From the NCBI RefSeq assembly GCF_920984735.1, contig NZ_CAKLBU010000008.1:124001-188000 (forward strand): 64,000 bases of DNA, read 5' to 3'. Each line of letters begins with the position of its first letter. The stretch's first letter is position 1. Below, one piece after another: positions 35,412 through 43,619 of this stretch. The position numbers and the translations under genes were made by a program. The notes under the pieces are model-generated. The model made no database searches. It saw nothing but the letters and a program-made list of their open reading frames with translations, and was not told where the DNA came from. The stretch comes from Pedobacter sp. Leaf250 (GTDB lineage: Bacteria > Bacteroidota > Bacteroidia > Sphingobacteriales > Sphingobacteriaceae).

Positions 35412-38400
35412 TTACACTAACTTTAATTTACCGCTAACGGCGTAAAACAAATAGGTTTTAACATTGCTGTGGCCCATATCTAAAAGTAGGTTTTTATAAT
35501 TTTCTACTTGCTCAATGTGCCTGTCGCTTTCGGTAAGCGTAAATTTATAATCGAGGATAATTACTTCATCGTTATTGAATAAAATACGATCTGGGCGGTG
35601 AAGTTTACCTTTCGCATCTATAATATTTTTTTCGGTAATACTGCCAGTTGCTTTGCTTAGCACTGCTTTTAAATCCGAATTTTCTAATACTTCTAAAGCT
35701 TTTAATTTTAAGGTATCTTTTTCATCTTCCGGTACAATTCCTTCTAAAATTAAATTTGTTAAATAATCATCAACCTCTTTTTCTGCACTTGCATTTGCCA
35801 GAATATCATGCAATAAAGAACCTTTCCTACCCGATTTTTCGATGTTTACCAAATGCTTCAAATGTTTTTCTTCGGATGAAATATATAATTCAGATAATCT
35901 GGTAGTCGTTGGATAATGTTTTAAGGCGATAAAATCAGTTTCTTCATTTTTGCTTTCTACTGATATATAATCTACAATCTCATAAACCCCATTTTCATCA
36001 AATTGGCCATCAAAAGTAAAATTAATTACATCGCCCATATTCGATAATTTTAATTCTTTTTTCGCCATTGTGGCGATGTATAAGTAATCTTTAGACCGGG
36101 TTGTGGCAACATAAAGCATATTTAAAGCATCCATATTATTATACAACAGTTCTTCATAATAAGCTTTGGCAATTGCCGAATCGGCTAGCGCTTCGTTATA
36201 TTTTAATGGAATGCCTTTCAATTCTTTGTAAACTGTTTCTTCTGATGATACCCAAAAAGTTGAATTTGTTTTTCCTTTCACTTCCCAATTGCAGAATGGA
36301 ACGAAAACTGCCCTGAAAGCCAATCCTTTTGATTTATGGATGGTAATAATTTGAATTGCATCTGCGCCTTCTGGAGATGGAAGTGATTTTTTAACGCCAT
36401 CCTCATCCCACCAGGTTAAAAATGCAATAATTCCTTTTTCTCCTAGTTTACCTGCTGATGCAGTTAAATCTCTAAAAGCCAAAAGATAAGGCAAGTGAGC
36501 TGTCAAGGGTTTTAAACCATAACTTTCTATTAAAATTTCGACTAACTCGGGTAAAGGCAATTGTAACCAGCTTTGCCAGTTTTCGCACAAGGCAGGTGGT
36601 AATACTGCCGAAAGTTGATTTAAGGGTTTAACTGTGAGATTAATATAGTGATTTGCATCAGCTTCTTTCTCATGCAACGAATGATAGAGCGCAATACAGT
36701 TTGCTTTATAAAGTGCGCTTTGCGATTCCAGGCTAATTAATACCTTTAAGGTGTTGATGATTAATTGTATCGCCGAATTGTTTGAAATTAATAAAGCATC
36801 GCCCGATAACACAGGAAGATTTTGCTCCATTAACTTGCGAACAGTAAGCAAAGCTTCGCTATTTGAACGCACCAAAATCGCAATGTCTTTCAAAGCATAA
36901 TTTTGCTCGTCTTTTAAGATTTTAATTTCATTGATAACATCATCTAAAGCAATATCTCTAAAAGTGGTTTCGGTGAAACGAGTTTCATCAGGAACATGTT
37001 CTTTGCCGAATTTTTTAATTTTTATTGTTCCGCCTTTAAGTGTGTTTGCTGCAAATTTTTGTGTAGAACCTGCGTAAATATCTGTTATAATTTGGTCGTA
37101 ATGTTCACCTGTCCACCAATTGGAAATTCCATCGGGTTTAGTGGCTAAACTTGTATTCAATTCGTTTTGTAAAGTAATTGGAATGGAACGATAAAGAACA
37201 TTATTAAACGTAATGATATTCTCTGTGCTGCGATAATTTTCTGCTAAGCTATCCTCCAATATATTATTTATTCCAACATCGTTTTTGGCATGTTTATGCA
37301 GGATGTTCCAATCGCCATTTCGCCAACGGTAAATAGATTGCTTCGTATCGCCGACAATTAAATGGTCGATCAAATCCTCACTTGGTGTTGCCATTGCATT
37401 GGTAAGCAAAGATTTAAAACTTCCCCATTGACTGGTCGAGGTATCTTGAAATTCATCAAACAGGAAGTTCCGATAACGATTGCCAACTTTTTCCCAGATA
37501 AAAGAAGGATTATCGCCCGCGTCTTCTGTAATTCCTGAGATTAATTTCTGTGCATCACTTATTAAAAGGTTATCGTTTTCTGCCCGATATTCTTTTAATA
37601 GAACAGCAATTTCTTGCATTAACCTTAAATAATAGAGGTTTTTATTGAAAGCAATTGCAAGCTGATAATTTGGTAGATGTGTTAAATAATGAGCCTCTAT
37701 CTTTTTTAAAATGGGATTTATTGTATCGTACGCTTCAGCTATGCTTGCATTTTTCTGAAACCATTCTTCTGGCTCATCAATGATATTAAAAATCGGTTCT
37801 ATTTTAGAGAAATCGCCACGGGCAACCAAAATTAATTTGGTTAATGGACTTCTTGATTTTCCTTTAAGCTGGTCATTTTCTACACCTAAAACTTCAAGTG
37901 CTTCGTGTGCATCTTTGGCAAGTTGAATAATTTCGCTCTCGAAATTTTTGATTTCATCTTTAGTAACACTGATGTATCTCTTAAACAGTTCATCTATATT
38001 TTCTAAGCCAAGTTCGCTAACTGCATCTTCAAAAATCTGAAAACGCTCTGAAAATATTTCACCAATTAAATTATAGAGTTCGAATTTATAATTCCAGCTT
38101 TTATTATCGCTGATGCGTTCAATCGCTAAATCGATAATCCACTGTAAAAGCTGTTTATTGGTATCTAAAGCTTCATCCAACTTGTTTACCAGGTCATCTT
38201 TTACCTTATCATAATTCATTTCTAAATTATAATCAGCATTTAAACCCAGCTCGAAAGCGAAACCACGAATTACTTTTTGCACAAAACCATCAATCGTGCT
38301 AACCGAAAAGCGACTATAATCATGGAGGATTTTACGATAAATTTTATCGGCTTTAACCTGGAGTTCTTGAGTGCTTAAAGTGGGATAAGCATCTAAAATT

Positions 38401-38630
38401 AATTTCCGATAATCTTCAATTTTTTTCGAAGGATCGCCTTTAGCCAAGCCATGTAGAACTTCCAGAATTCTGGTTTTCATTTCTTCTGTAGCCTTGTTGG
38501 TAAAGGTTACAGCCAAAATTTCTCGATATTTATTATCGCCAGAAAAAAGCAGAGTTAGGTAGTGTGCGGTAAGACTGAATGTTTTACCAGAACCTGCGGA
38601 GGCTTGAAGAATTTTAAGTGGTTGGGGCAT
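35412..38630 (-). CDS. UvrD/AddA-like helicase-nuclease
   Basis: A 1072-residue superfamily 1A helicase with a C-terminal nuclease, which should process double-strand DNA ends for RecA loading with its AddB-like partner. Helicase motifs: ASAGSGKTFSLTAHYL (I) near residue 12, VTFTNKATEEMKTRI (Ia), FLFDEFQDTS (II), VGDTKQSIYRWRNGD (III), ENYRSTENI (IV), ITIHKSKGLAFRAVFVPF (V) and MLYVATTRSKDYLYIA (VI). The C-terminal nuclease core is HRPDRILFNNDEVIILDYKF. The next gene begins immediately after its stop codon, so the two subunits are translationally coupled. Confidence 0.92.
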   Translation of the reverse strand: MPQPLKILQASAGSGKTFSLTAHYLTLLFSGDNKYREILAVTFTNKATEEMKTRILEVLHGLAKGDPSKKIEDYRKLILDAYPTLSTQELQVKADKIYRKILHDYSRFSVSTIDGFVQKVIRGFAFELGLNADYNLEMNYDKVKDDLVNKLDEALDTNKQLLQWIIDLAIERISDNKSWNYKFELYNLIGEIFSERFQIFEDAVSELGLENIDELFKRYISVTKDEIKNFESEIIQLAKDAHEALEVLGVENDQLKGKSRSPLTKLILVARGDFSKIEPIFNIIDEPEEWFQKNASIAEAYDTINPILKKIEAHYLTHLPNYQLAIAFNKNLYYLRLMQEIAVLLKEYRAENDNLLISDAQKLISGITEDAGDNPSFIWEKVGNRYRNFLFDEFQDTSTSQWGSFKSLLTNAMATPSEDLIDHLIVGDTKQSIYRWRNGDWNILHKHAKNDVGINNILEDSLAENYRSTENIITFNNVLYRSIPITLQNELNTSLATKPDGISNWWTGEHYDQIITDIYAGSTQKFAANTLKGGTIKIKKFGKEHVPDETRFTETTFRDIALDDVINEIKILKDEQNYALKDIAILVRSNSEALLTVRKLMEQNLPVLSGDALLISNNSAIQLIINTLKVLISLESQSALYKANCIALYHSLHEKEADANHYINLTVKPLNQLSAVLPPALCENWQSWLQLPLPELVEILIESYGLKPLTAHLPYLLAFRDLTASAGKLGEKGIIAFLTWWDEDGVKKSLPSPEGADAIQIITIHKSKGLAFRAVFVPFCNWEVKGKTNSTFWVSSEETVYKELKGIPLKYNEALADSAIAKAYYEELLYNNMDALNMLYVATTRSKDYLYIATMAKKELKLSNMGDVINFTFDGQFDENGVYEIVDYISVESKNEETDFIALKHYPTTTRLSELYISSEEKHLKHLVNIEKSGRKGSLLHDILANASAEKEVDDYLTNLILEGIVPEDEKDTLKLKALEVLENSDLKAVLSKATGSITEKNIIDAKGKLHRPDRILFNNDEVIILDYKFTLTESDRHIEQVENYKNLLLDMGHSNVKTYLFYAVSGKLKLV

Positions 38631-38712
38631 AAAATGATTTCGTTTTCAGAATTTTAAACTTACAACAATTTAAAATTTGTACGAAATCAGGATATTAACA
38701 ATTGATCAAAAA

Positions 38713-39507
38713 CTATTTCTTTTTGGTTTTTCTTTTTGCTAAAGTTTTATGGCTGATTCTTAATGGTCTTTCGGCCATTTCAATTTTTAAACCCAGTAAA
38801 TCGCGGATTACTACTGATGCGCAAGCACCTCCAAAAGCTGCGGGTAAATAAGAAACTGTTCCATAAGCCGAACGTTTGAAATTACTTCCATCGGTCATAA
38901 TCATCGAGTTTTTGTCCATTTGCTCAGTTGAAAAAACAGCTTTTATTTTAGATGCATTTTGGAGTTTATTTAATCTTTTGCGTACATAACTGGCAAAAAC
39001 ACATTGATAGGTATCGGGTAACATGGCAATTCTTAATCTGGTTGGGTCCATTTTACCACCTGCACCCATAGAGCTTACAATTGGAATATTTTTTTCCAAC
39101 GCGGTTCCTAATAGGGTAATTTTTGGCATTACACTATCAATACAATCCATTATATAATCAAAGTTGGATTCTAAAATTTCTCTACATTTCTCTGGCGTGA
39201 GGAAGGTATTTACCACATGAAGTTTTAATTCGGGATTAATGGCTAGCAAGCGCTCTTGCATAATTGCAGCTTTACTTACGCCATGATTTGTTGCCAAAGC
39301 CGGCAACTGCCTGTTCCGATTGGTCGGATCAACTACATCGCCATCAACAATAGTCATTTCGCCAATACCCGAGCGACAAATAAATTCGGCTGCAAAAGAA
39401 CCAACGCCTCCTAAACCAATAACTAAAACGTGTTTAGATTGGAGTTTGTCAATTCCATCATTCCCAACTAAAAGGGCGGAGCGTGAAAGCCAGTTTGTAT
39501 CAGACAT
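38713..39507 (-). CDS. tcdA: tRNA threonylcarbamoyladenosine dehydratase (TcdA/CsdL)
   Basis: A 264-residue E1-like (ThiF family) ATPase. The adenylate-binding motif is VLVIGLGGVGSFAAEFICRSG near residue 30, followed by DGDVVDPTNRNRQ, and DYIMDCIDSVMPK near residue 115. The C-terminal half, YGTVSYLPAAFGGACAS, matches TcdA, which cyclises t6A to ct6A in tRNAs. It lies on the same strand as the TatD gene about 190 bases away. The assignment over other ThiF proteins rests on length and this C-terminal half. Confidence 0.9.
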   Translation of the reverse strand: MSDTNWLSRSALLVGNDGIDKLQSKHVLVIGLGGVGSFAAEFICRSGIGEMTIVDGDVVDPTNRNRQLPALATNHGVSKAAIMQERLLAINPELKLHVVNTFLTPEKCREILESNFDYIMDCIDSVMPKITLLGTALEKNIPIVSSMGAGGKMDPTRLRIAMLPDTYQCVFASYVRKRLNKLQNASKIKAVFSTEQMDKNSMIMTDGSNFKRSAYGTVSYLPAAFGGACASVVIRDLLGLKIEMAERPLRISHKTLAKRKTKKK

Positions 39508-39621
39508 TTTTTAAGTAAAAAGTGTAAAGTAAAAAGTAAAAAACTGAAGGTAAAACGGTTATAGCAAATTCAATTTATCCACTTCGCAAAAATTAAGTGC
39601 TATCAAGATATTATTTTTCTC

Positions 39622-39692
39622 TGCCACGGAAACACGGATTTACACAGAATAAATTTCTCAAAGTTTTCCGTCATTTCTGTGTTTCCGTGGCA
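39622..39692. repeat. palindromic repeat, TGCCACGGAAACAC arms
   Basis: A perfect 14-bp inverted repeat (TGCCACGGAAACAC at 39622-39635 and its complement at 39679-39692), with ACAGAA and TTCTGT units nearer the centre. It lies between tcdA and the TatD gene, which are on the same strand. It resembles the ACCACAGAG family in layout but not in sequence of the tips. Confidence 0.65.
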
Positions 39693-39693
39693 A

Positions 39694-40353
39694 TTATCTA
39701 ATTAAATTCAATTTTTTCCAGTTTGCAAAAATAAGGGCTTTCAATTCATCAACCGAACATTTTTTTAAATTTGCTGCGGTTTGATAAATTTCCTCAATCG
39801 ATGTTTCCGAATCATCAGTTTCTAGAAAGAAATTATCATAATGCTGAATTAATTTTGCTGCACCAGAATTCTCTTTTAAAATTGATATTCCGAAGGAAAG
39901 CAAGAAACCTTTACTCAAAAGTTGTTTCCCAAGAGCTTCATTTTTGTTAAAACCATGAATAATCATTGGCACTTTAACTTTCAATCGATCTTTAACACCA
40001 ATTAATTCTGAGAAAGATTTAACACAATGTAAAATCAACGGTTTGCCTAGCTTTTCTGCTAATGCAATTTGCTTTTCCAAAATGGTAATCTGATTCTCGA
40101 TATTTTCACCTATGAGTTTATCTAATCCACATTCACCAATTAATTTAACATTTGCTTGATTAGCCAAAACGCTCATATATTTCATCTGCAAGTCCAATTT
40201 ATCAAGTGTAGCGTACCAGGGATGAAGGCCAATTGAAATGGCTTTTGTTTTTGGCATAGCCAGAAAAATATCGCTCGTTAACGATAAGCTTTGGATGCTT
40301 GCTACACCTTTTTGTTGTGCCGTTTGATGCGTATGTATATCTAAAAAATCCAT
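39694..40353 (-). CDS. TatD family hydrolase (short form)
   Basis: A 219-residue metal-dependent hydrolase. The ligands are in place: DIHTH near residue 5, Glu in LIGECGLDKL near residue 80, His in LILHCVKSFSE near residue 112, His in MIIHGFNKNE and Asp in FFLETDDSETSIEE near residue 178. It is shorter than the usual 255-265 residues, but family length in Bacteroidota is often about 215-220 (recalled). TatD enzymes have been reported as DNases and D-amino-acid-tRNA-related hydrolases; the true role here is not known. A TAnnTTTG box lies 7 bases before the ATG. Confidence 0.85.
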   Translation of the reverse strand: MDFLDIHTHQTAQQKGVASIQSLSLTSDIFLAMPKTKAISIGLHPWYATLDKLDLQMKYMSVLANQANVKLIGECGLDKLIGENIENQITILEKQIALAEKLGKPLILHCVKSFSELIGVKDRLKVKVPMIIHGFNKNEALGKQLLSKGFLLSFGISILKENSGAAKLIQHYDNFFLETDDSETSIEEIYQTAANLKKCSVDELKALIFANWKKLNLIR

Positions 40354-40360
40354 TAATACG

Positions 40361-40368
40361 CAAAGATA
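40361..40368 (-). promoter_or_regulatory. -7 promoter box of the TatD gene
   Basis: The minus strand reads TATCTTTG; seven bases separate it from the ATG at 40353, giving little or no leader. Confidence 0.4.
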
Positions 40369-40435
40369 TGTTTTTGCAGAATGTATTTCTTCTGTAAAGA
40401 ATTTGCTAAAAATCTATTAAGTTAGTCGACTTTAT

Positions 40436-40443
40436 TATTTTTG
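40436..40443 (+). promoter_or_regulatory. -7 promoter box of the thioredoxin gene
   Basis: TATTTTTG, a perfect TAnnTTTG, 19 bases before the ATG at 40463. Confidence 0.4.
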
Positions 40444-40462
40444 CTTTAACATTCTAAAAGGC

Positions 40463-40996
40463 ATGAAAAAATTATTCACAATATTAGCTGTGATATTTAT
40501 ATCTACAGCTTCATTTAGCCAGGCTAAAACCGATGGCGTTCACATTTATAATCCAGAAGCAAATGCTATTGCCGACATTAAGGCTGCAACTGATAAGGCT
40601 GCAAAGGCAAATAAACATGTTTTAGTACAGGTAGGTGGAAACTGGTGCAGTTGGTGTATTGCATTTCATAACTTGGTTGACACAACTGCAGTATTGAAGC
40701 AAACCATCAATGATAATTACGAATACGTTTTGGTGAATTGGGATAAAGATCATCATAACGATGAAGCCATGAAATATTTAGGTTTTCCTAACCGTTTTGG
40801 TTACCCTGTTTTTGTGGTTCTGGATGGAAAAGGAAAAGTATTGCACATCGAAAATTCCGCCTATTTAGAAACTGATGAAATCGGTGGAAATGGTAAAAAG
40901 AAAGTTGGGCATGATGTAAAAAAAATCAACTCGTTTTTAAAAGGATGGACTGTTGCGGCAATAAATCCTGAAACTTATAAGCCGAAAGCCAAGTAA
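40463..40996 (+). CDS. secreted thioredoxin-like protein with WCSWC motif
   Basis: A 177-residue exported protein with a signal peptide (FTILAVIFISTASFSQA) and a thioredoxin fold. The redox site is VGGNWCSWCIAFHNL near residue 58, CxxC with Ser-Trp between the cysteines. It is followed by YVLVNWDKDHHNDEAM and a cis-Pro region in RFGYPVFVVLDGKG. DUF255-like proteins share this layout. It is probably a periplasmic thiol oxidoreductase or disulfide reductase. Single-gene unit with terminator at 41047. Confidence 0.82.
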   Translation: MKKLFTILAVIFISTASFSQAKTDGVHIYNPEANAIADIKAATDKAAKANKHVLVQVGGNWCSWCIAFHNLVDTTAVLKQTINDNYEYVLVNWDKDHHNDEAMKYLGFPNRFGYPVFVVLDGKGKVLHIENSAYLETDEIGGNGKKKVGHDVKKINSFLKGWTVAAINPETYKPKAK

Positions 40997-41046
40997 GGTT
41001 GGGGTACAAAGGTATAGGGCGGAAGGCAACCCAAAAGTCAAAATAA

Positions 41047-41090
41047 AAAGCCGTTGATTTTCAGATATTAATCTGCGAATCAACGGCTTT
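41047..41090. terminator. bidirectional terminator hairpin
   Basis: A 13-bp stem (AAAGCCGTTGATT and AATCAACGGCTTT) with a further inner CAGAT/ATCTG pair. On the plus strand it is followed by CTTTTTTAAT. Confidence 0.8.
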
Positions 41091-41095
41091 CTTTT

Positions 41096-41308
41096 TTAAT
41101 CATCTAAATCTTCTTCATCATCTTTCAGATCATCCACATTAAGTTCGTATGATGCTCTTGATGCTTCATCAGCTTGTTCCAACAAATCTTTATCGTGTTC
41201 TATGTTGGTATCGTCGCCATCTAATTCATTGATGTTTTCTGTATCGTCCTCTCTACGTAAAGCATCGTTCGGATCGTTCGAATAATCTTCGTCTTTTGGG
41301 TCTATCAT
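41096..41308 (-). CDS. small acidic protein of unknown function
   Basis: A 70-residue, strongly acidic, probably unfolded protein (MIDPKDEDYSNDPND, then DDTENINELDGDDTN, ending KDDEEDLDD). It contains no Cys, Trp or hydrophobic segment. The gene is single and lies directly before the shared terminator. Similar short acidic proteins exist in related genomes (recalled), without known function. A coding role is supported by a clean start and an uninterrupted frame. Confidence 0.55.
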   Translation of the reverse strand: MIDPKDEDYSNDPNDALRREDDTENINELDGDDTNIEHDKDLLEQADEASRASYELNVDDLKDDEEDLDD

Positions 41309-41386
41309 AACTTTAAGTTTTATTGATAGATAATGATTTAGACCAAAGAATTGTTTTAAGTATTTGAATTCCGAAAAAATTGTGAC

Positions 41387-42778
41387 TTATTTCAACAAAT
41401 CCAAAATGCCCAGAACCGTTAGTTTTTTCTGCTCACCACTTTGCATATCTTTTAGTGTTAATTCGCCACTCGCAATTTCATCGCCACCAATTAAAATTAC
41501 ATACGGAATGTTCTTGGCATCGGCATAAGCCATTTGTTTTTTTAGCTTCGCTGATGATGGGTAAAGCTCTGCGGCAATACCTGCATTTCTAAGTTGCTGC
41601 AAAATTGGTAATGCATATTTTTCTGCTTCGGCATCGAAATTACTGATTAAAACTTTAGTTCCAATTTCTGCTGATGCAGGGAAAAGATTCAGTTCTTCCA
41701 ATACATCGTAAATTCTATCAGCTCCGAATGAAACGCCGACTCCTGTTAAATCTTTTAAGCCAAACATTCCAGTTAAATCATCATAACGACCGCCGCCGCC
41801 GATGCTTCCCATTGCAACCTCATTAGTTTTAACTTCGAAAATGCAACCTGTGTAATAGTTTAACCCACGAGCCAAAGTAATATCTAATTCTAATTTAGCC
41901 GTTAAGGGTAAGCCGTAAGAAATCAAGCTTTCTACATAATCAAAAACCTGCTCAATTTCGGAAACGCCTTTTAATCCAGTTTCTGATAATGCCAAAACTT
42001 GTTTCAAGCTCGTAAGTTTCTCTTCGTTATTTCCCTCCAGCAAAATAACAGGGCGAAGTTTTTCTAAATCATCTTCTGTAAAACCACGCTCTAGTAATTC
42101 TTTACTCACTCCATCCAAACCAATTTTATCGAGTTTATCGATAGCGACAGTCATGTCGATAATTAAATCAGGTTTACCTATAATCTCAGCAATGCCTGAT
42201 AGAATTTTTCTATTATTTATTTTTATGGTGAAATCTTTTAAGCCAAGTTTGGCTAAAGCCTCATTGTAAATCAGGATAAATTCTGCTTCGTTTAATAAAC
42301 TTTCCGAGCCAACAACGTCAACATCGCATTGGTAAAATTCACGATATCTACCTTTTTGCGGCCTGTCGGCTCGCCAAACTGGTTGAACTTGAAAGCGCTT
42401 GAATGGTAAGGTAATTTCATGTTGATGCATCACCACGTAACGAGCGAAAGGAACGGTTAGATCGTATCGAAGTGCTTTTTCGGAGATTAATGGAATTAGT
42501 TTATTGCTGATTTCTTCTTCTGAAAAGTTGAACGATTTCTTCTTCGCATCTTTTAAGTACTCCCCACTATTCAGAATTTTAAAGATCAATTTATCGCCTT
42601 CATCGCCGTACTTTCCTGTTAGTGTAGAGAGGTTTTCAAAACTTGGGGTTTGAATTTCTGCGTAACCATATTTTTTGAAAACCGATTTAATGGTATCGTA
42701 AATAAAGTTGCGTTTTACCATTTCAATGGGCGTAAAATCGCGTGTACCTTTTGCTAATGAGGGTTTAATAACTGACAT
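41387..42778 (-). CDS. hisS: histidyl-tRNA synthetase
   Basis: A 463-residue class II aminoacyl-tRNA synthetase. Motif 1 is in the N-terminal [20 protein letters not shown]. The substrate loop is [17 protein letters not shown] near residue 108. Motif 2 is [26 protein letters not shown] near residue 130, with the histidine-specific [15 protein letters not shown] near residue 305 and motif 3 [13 protein letters not shown] near residue 350. The C-terminal anticodon-binding domain begins near residue 375. Initiation looks leaderless: a TACTTTTG box ends five bases before the ATG. Confidence 0.96.
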   Translation of the reverse strand: MSVIKPSLAKGTRDFTPIEMVKRNFIYDTIKSVFKKYGYAEIQTPSFENLSTLTGKYGDEGDKLIFKILNSGEYLKDAKKKSFNFSEEEISNKLIPLISEKALRYDLTVPFARYVVMHQHEITLPFKRFQVQPVWRADRPQKGRYREFYQCDVDVVGSESLLNEAEFILIYNEALAKLGLKDFTIKINNRKILSGIAEIIGKPDLIIDMTVAIDKLDKIGLDGVSKELLERGFTEDDLEKLRPVILLEGNNEEKLTSLKQVLALSETGLKGVSEIEQVFDYVESLISYGLPLTAKLELDITLARGLNYYTGCIFEVKTNEVAMGSIGGGGRYDDLTGMFGLKDLTGVGVSFGADRIYDVLEELNLFPASAEIGTKVLISNFDAEAEKYALPILQQLRNAGIAAELYPSSAKLKKQMAYADAKNIPYVILIGGDEIASGELTLKDMQSGEQKKLTVLGILDLLK

Positions 42779-42783
42779 AGCCG

Positions 42784-42791
42784 CAAAAGTA
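42784..42791 (-). promoter_or_regulatory. -7 promoter box of hisS
   Basis: The minus strand reads TACTTTTG, then five bases and ATG. The -33 position falls at the edge of the palindrome at 42808-42840. Confidence 0.5.
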
Positions 42792-42807
42792 CAAAAATGT
42801 AATGTTT

Positions 42808-42840
42808 AAACCTCGCAGGTTTTCAAAACCTGCGAGGTTT
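42808..42840. repeat. 33-base near-perfect palindrome upstream of hisS
   Basis: A 16-bp perfect stem (AAACCTCGCAGGTTTT and its complement) around a single C. It may end transcription from the small membrane-protein gene upstream, or be a dispersed palindrome; its edge overlaps the -33 region of hisS. Confidence 0.65.
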
Positions 42841-43017
42841 GTTCTGGTTACTACTATTTATATCTGCAAGTGGTTGCGATATTGCAGTCTACTGTAACGT
42901 GATTTAAATTTTTGAATACAGAAATCCTTTGGAGGCTAATTATAAATATTTCTCCACTTCGATCGAAATGACAACAGAGATATTAGCCAAAAAGAAATAG
43001 AAAAGTCAAGCGGTATT

Positions 43018-43200
43018 TTAACGATTGTTCCTCTTAACAAGATAAACAATTAACCAAACGATCAATCCTATTGGAACCATTAATAAGATGCAAACAACAA
43101 GAAGTATGATGATTTCCGGAGTTCCGAGCATTGCGGCATGAGCAAAGCTGATTAAGCAAACTAAACTGAAAGTTAAATAGAGCGATTTTAGCATTTTCAT
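43018..43200 (-). CDS. small membrane protein
   Basis: A 60-residue protein with a signal-like N-terminus (SLYLTFSLVCLISFAHA), a Pro-Glu turn and one strong membrane helix (IIILLVVCILLMVPIGLIVWLIVYLV), ending in a basic KRNNR tail. A possible 69-residue alternative in another frame (43034-43243) is less likely because it is low in hydrophobic pattern. The function is unknown. Confidence 0.55.
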   Translation of the reverse strand: MKMLKSLYLTFSLVCLISFAHAAMLGTPEIIILLVVCILLMVPIGLIVWLIVYLVKRNNR

Positions 43201-43376
43201 GAATTAAATATAGTGAATAAAACCAAACACGAGTTAATCTCACCTTCCTAAAACATACTTAACACACTCCTTGACTTTGTCCGTTGGTTTCAACCTACGG
43301 TTTTAAAATAAGCATTAGGGCTTTAACCAAAATCTTCGCTTGGCAAATTTTGATCGTAACAGTTTCAAAGCCAACT

Positions 43377-43471
43377 AAACCCGATGGCAGCGGAAATACT
43401 TTTTGTTTGCAGGTCTTCGACAGGCTCAGACGGACAATCACAAAAAGATTGTAGCGAATCAGCGGGGCCGA
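43377..43471 (+). repeat. dispersed repeat, copy B
   Basis: Begins AAACCCGATGGCAGCGGAAA and ends GATTGTAGCGAATCAGCGGG followed by GCCGA. Its middle contains a second common motif, GGTCTTCGACAGGCTCAGAC, absent from copies A and C. CTTTTTG and CAAAAAG flank this insert as short inverted arms. Confidence 0.55.
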
Positions 43472-43589
43472 ACTATTCCAAAGTATTACTTCAGCACCTT
43501 TTCAAAACAAAAAATAGTTAGCTAAAAAAATCTCAAATCATGCCTTAGTAAATATCGAATATAATACCTTGCTTTATAGGCAAAAAACT

Positions 43590-43597
43590 TAAATTTG
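43590..43597 (+). promoter_or_regulatory. -7 promoter box of fumC
   Basis: TAAATTTG, a perfect TAnnTTTG, 22 bases before the ATG at 43620. A CTTG lies 18 bases upstream as a partial -33 element. Confidence 0.45.
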
Positions 43598-43619
43598 CGA
43601 CAACAAAAATCAAAATGTA

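Larger units (their letters stand above)
43201..43619. other. 419-base gap upstream of fumC with repeats
   Basis: It contains a short hairpin at 43280-43299 (CCGTTGGTT with AACCTACGG, one mismatch), repeat copy B at 43377-43471 and the fumC -7 box. No open frame of note is present. Confidence 0.5.

Noticed and set aside
39508..39545. AAAAAGTGTAAAGTAAAAAGT stretch before tcdA as a regulatory repeat
   Set aside because: It is simple A-rich sequence of a kind frequent in these genomes; I see no defined structure.
42808..42840. Palindrome as a phage attachment site
   Set aside because: No tRNA gene or integrase is near and there is no second direct copy in the window.
43034..43243. 69-residue frame overlapping the small membrane protein
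   Set aside because: It is the shadow of the membrane protein in another frame and lacks a sensible protein pattern.
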